Of a DNA stretch of 7,791 bases, positions 5,827-7,791 are shown in pieces. The DNA is taken from contig CAMLOB010000161.1 in assembly GCA_946481475.1 (NCBI GenBank), positions 1-7,791 on the forward strand, read 5' to 3'. The stretch comes from an uncultured Chlorobiota bacterium (GTDB lineage Bacteria; Bacteroidota; Kapaibacteriia; OLB7). Within the stretch, counting starts at the first letter, position 1; each line of letters begins with the position of its first letter. The translations under genes and the position numbers were made by a program. The notes under the pieces were generated by a model, which saw only the letters and a list, made by a program, of their open reading frames with translations, had not been told where the DNA came from and made no database searches.

Positions 5827-7197
5827 GTGCCTCTTATTCGTTCTATTTCCGGTCTGCGGGGATCGCTCGGCAAGGGTCTGATTCCGCACAGTATTGTTCG
5901 TCATGTTGCCGCATTCGCCGAGTATACGGGATACCGACCGATCATTATCGGACGGGACGGTCGACCGAGCGGCGGATGGATCGAGCAGGTGGTGCTGGGA
6001 ACACTCACCGCCTGCGGCGTCCGCACCCTTTCGCTCGGCATGGTCCCGACGCCGACCATACAGATGGCCGTGGAGAAGACCGAGGCCGGAGGGGGCATTT
6101 CGATTACGGCCAGCCACAACCCCGAGCAGTGGAACGGACTGAAGTTTCTCAACGACGAAGGAGTATTCCTGGCTCCGGAAGAGTGCGAAAAGTTCTATGC
6201 CCTTGCCGACGGCGATCCGAGAAATTTTGCCGACTACAAGGGACAGGGAGAAGTGGTTGATGCCGAAAACCTGGCCCACGCCCATCTCGACGCAGTCATC
6301 GCCCTCCCCTTCCTTGACAGGGAAGAGCTTCACCGGCGAGACTTCCGCGTCGTCGTTGATGCGGTCAACGCCTCCGGGTCGTTCATCGTCCCGGAACTCC
6401 TCTACGAACTCGGCTGTACGGTCTATCCTCTCTACTGCGAGGGCAACGGAAACTTCCCGCACACGCCGGAGCCGCTCCCGGAAAATCTGACCTCGCTCTG
6501 CGAAGTCGTCCGCGAGACCAATGCCGATTTCGGCATCGCAGTCGACCCCGACGCCGACCGGCTGGTGCTGGTCGACGAACGGGGAGAACCGATCGGCGAG
6601 GAGTACACCATCACGCTTGCAGCCGATTTCATGCTGGCCTGGGCAAGGAGTCAGGGGAACGACAAGCCGGTTGCGGTCGTCAACCTGTCGACGACCCGGG
6701 CGGTAGACGATGTGGCGCAACGGCATGGGGGACGGGTGGTGAGAACCGCAGTCGGAGAGATCAACGTGGTGGAAGGGCTGAGGCGGGAAGATGGCGTGAT
6801 CGGCGGCGAGGGCTCCGGCGGAGTGATTCTTCCGACGCTCCACTACGGACGGGATTCCCTGGCCGGCATCGGGATCACGCTTGCGGCTCTGCTGAAACAC
6901 GGAGGGAAGCTCTCGGAACTCCGGGCATCGCTGCCGGACTATGTGATCGTCAAGAGGAAAACCCCGCTGGAACGGGGAGCCGATCCCACAGAACTTTTCA
7001 GGAAGATTCGCGAAGCCTCCGCCGATGCCCTCGGCTCCGACACAACCGACGGCCTTCGTCTGGACTTCGATACCTCCTGGGTCCACCTCCGCGCAAGCAA
7101 CACCGAACCGATTCTGCGGATCATCGCCGAAGCTCCGACGCGGGAAGAGGCGGAGAAGCTGGCGGTGCGGTATGGGGAGATGGTGGGGGAGATGTGA
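5827..7197 (+). CDS. glmM: Phosphoglucosamine mutase (alpha-D-phosphohexomutase family)
   Basis: The cytoplasmic enzyme interconverts glucosamine-6-phosphate and glucosamine-1-phosphate for UDP-GlcNAc, peptidoglycan and LPS synthesis. I chose the GTG at 5827 (456 residues) because the protein then begins VPLIRSISGLRG, like family members starting MPLIRSISG. A longer frame back to the GTG at 5704 adds 41 Cys-rich, unrelated-looking residues. Motifs in this numbering: TASHNPEQWNGLKFLN at 94-109 with Ser96 as the phosphorylated catalytic serine; the metal-binding loop DPDADR at 240-245 with Asp240, 242 and 244; the sugar-binding loop GEGSGG at 327-332; and the phosphate-binding loop RASNTEPILR at 422-431. 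All four domains are complete. The SNTEP and GEGSGG variants are typical of the Bacteroidota/Chlorobi proteins annotated GlmM, but phosphomannomutase or phosphoglucomutase activity cannot be excluded by motif. It is transcribed divergently from ptsN-hisS and convergently to the DUF4349-like gene. Confidence 0.93.
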   Translation: MPLIRSISGLRGSLGKGLIPHSIVRHVAAFAEYTGYRPIIIGRDGRPSGGWIEQVVLGTLTACGVRTLSLGMVPTPTIQMAVEKTEAGGGISITASHNPEQWNGLKFLNDEGVFLAPEECEKFYALADGDPRNFADYKGQGEVVDAENLAHAHLDAVIALPFLDREELHRRDFRVVVDAVNASGSFIVPELLYELGCTVYPLYCEGNGNFPHTPEPLPENLTSLCEVVRETNADFGIAVDPDADRLVLVDERGEPIGEEYTITLAADFMLAWARSQGNDKPVAVVNLSTTRAVDDVAQRHGGRVVRTAVGEINVVEGLRREDGVIGGEGSGGVILPTLHYGRDSLAGIGITLAALLKHGGKLSELRASLPDYVIVKRKTPLERGADPTELFRKIREASADALGSDTTDGLRLDFDTSWVHLRASNTEPILRIIAEAPTREEAEKLAVRYGEMVGEM

Positions 7198-7202
7198 GGG
7201 GT

Positions 7203-7283
7203 GAGCGTTCAGCTATCAGCAGTCAGCTTTCAGTTGTGAGCTTTGCGTCTTGGCGTGACGGCCATCAGCTTTCAGCGGTGAGG
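7203..7283. repeat. Intergenic cluster of AGCTTTCAG / TTGCGTCTTGGCG-type repeats
   Basis: The 12-mers GTCAGCTTTCAG (7222-7233) and ATCAGCTTTCAG (7264-7275) differ by one base. They are accompanied by related CAGCTATCAGCAG (7210-7222), GTGAG words, and CTTTGCGTCTTGGCGTGA (7241-7258) in between. From memory, similar AGCTATCAGCTTTCAG and TTGCGTCTTGGCG words recur in the intergenic DNA of many unrelated environmental bacteria; this is not checked. No ORF with coding character is present on either strand here. Confidence 0.6.
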
Positions 7284-7311
7284 GTGACCCGGTTTGAGTT
7301 GTGGGGAAACC

Positions 7312-7382
7312 GTACACGGATTTGACGGATCGGGACGGATGGGCACAGATACGATCTGCGTTGATCCGCCCGATCCGTGTAC
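7312..7382. repeat. Long imperfect inverted repeat (hairpin) between convergent genes
   Basis: The outer arms are GTACACGGAT (7312-7321) and ATCCGTGTAC (7373-7382), a perfect 10-bp inverted repeat. A second register pairs GGATCGGG (7327-7334) with CCCGATCC (7369-7376). An inner stem pairs CAGAT (7346-7350) with ATCTG (7354-7358) around an ACG loop, and CGGAT (7336-7340) with ATCCG (7364-7368). The whole 71-bp segment can therefore fold on either strand. It lies 13 bp beyond the stop of the minus-strand DUF4349-like gene and 114 bp beyond the glmM stop. It may serve as a bidirectional terminator, though no U-tract follows, or be a dispersed palindromic repeat. Confidence 0.7.
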
Positions 7383-7395
7383 CATCCGTACTCAA

Positions 7396-7791
7396 TCAAC
7401 CCTCTGTCTTCCCGAGTCGTTTCAGCACGACCGGTTTCAGGAGACTATACAGTATCCAGAGAACAAGAAGCAAGGGAATACAGAGAACGGAGAGACGGAG
7501 AACGAACGTGGTGATCGCCACCAATCCGTCAACTCCTTCAGCAAGGGCTCGTTCCATCTCTCCCCCCAGTGTCTCCGTATCGCTGATTTCCACAGCCCCC
7601 GGCTCCACCAGCGAAACCGTCAGACTCGACATGGCGATGCGGCTTCGCAAGTGCCGCAGTTTTCCCTGAGCACTTTCTATTCCCTCACGAACGGAGGCCA
7701 GCTGCCCTTCTATCTCGATAAGTTCTGAAAGCTTTCCCGTTCTGTTCCTCAACAGGTCGAGCAGACGGTTTTCCAGTTGCTGTTGCGTTGC
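7396..7791 (-). CDS. DUF4349-like coiled-coil membrane protein (5' end off the window)
   Basis: The frame is open from the right edge to the TGA at 7396-7398, giving the last 131 residues; the N-terminus is missing. Visible residues 5-52 form an amphipathic helix or coiled coil with the pattern IEGQLASVREGIESAQGKLRHLRSRIA. SSLTVSLVEP at 55-64 follows. This order (VERELxxVRxEIExxxGxLRxLxxxVxxSTIxVxLxEP) is the hallmark of DUF4349, whose members are usually N-terminal lipoproteins or membrane-anchored proteins of unknown function. Residues 90-118 are one strongly hydrophobic transmembrane helix (FVLRLSVLCIPLLLVLWILY), and the basic tail KPVVLKRLGK suggests the C-terminus is cytoplasmic. A TTG at 7750-7752 could act as a start, but the homologous coiled coil continues upstream to the edge, so the true start is most likely outside. 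It is convergent with glmM, separated by a repeat-rich gap. Confidence 0.85.
   Translation of the reverse strand, partial: ATQQQLENRLLDLLRNRTGKLSELIEIEGQLASVREGIESAQGKLRHLRSRIAMSSLTVSLVEPGAVEISDTETLGGEMERALAEGVDGLVAITTFVLRLSVLCIPLLLVLWILYSLLKPVVLKRLGKTEG

Noticed and set aside
5812..7086. A 424-codon minus-strand frame opposite glmM
   Set aside because: It is antisense to a protein with all catalytic motifs, and its sequence shows no family features.

Overview
The window looks like chromosomal DNA from a moderately GC-rich member of the Bacteroidota/Chlorobiota/Ignavibacteriota/Kapabacteria group. The evidence is a perfect TAnnTTTG-type -7 promoter element, a phosphoglucosamine mutase of the SNTEP/GEGSGG subtype, a PD40 (WD40-like) envelope protein, and an outer-membrane protein that joins a small SxGDxxxG-type beta module to a barrel ending in Phe. 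The taxon is an inference. I see no mobile element, CRISPR array, tRNA or rRNA.

Layout, left to right. (1) 1-1383, minus: the N-terminal 461 residues of a secreted protein with tandem ~45-residue repeats resembling the C-terminal domain of plant MUT9-like/casein-kinase-1-like kinases (DUF7477-like), then a TPR-like helical stretch and PD40 repeats. The gene runs off the left edge. (2) 1384-1589: a non-coding gap holding about nine copies of a 17-bp direct repeat. (3) 1590-5626, minus: five closely packed genes that look like one operon, transcribed right to left: PTS EIIA (ptsN-like), hisS, a 133-residue unknown protein, a 307-residue outer-membrane beta-barrel candidate, and an NHL-repeat beta-propeller. 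Gaps are 23, 53, 5 and 50 bp. (4) 5627-5826: a divergent promoter region with Bacteroidota-like -7 elements facing both ways. (5) 5827-7197, plus: phosphoglucosamine mutase (glmM), probably starting at a GTG. (6) 7198-7395: a non-coding gap between convergent genes, with AGCTTTCAG-type repeats and a long imperfect hairpin. (7) 7396-7791, minus: the C-terminal part of a DUF4349-like coiled-coil membrane protein, cut by the right edge.

Functionally the window mixes core metabolism (histidyl-tRNA charging, UDP-GlcNAc precursor synthesis), a PTS-type phosphorylation sensor and several envelope proteins of unknown role. The most unusual elements are the DUF7477-like secreted protein with the 17-bp repeat array just upstream of it, a 9-G homopolymer inside the NHL gene that could slip, and the intergenic repeat/hairpin cluster at 7203-7382.
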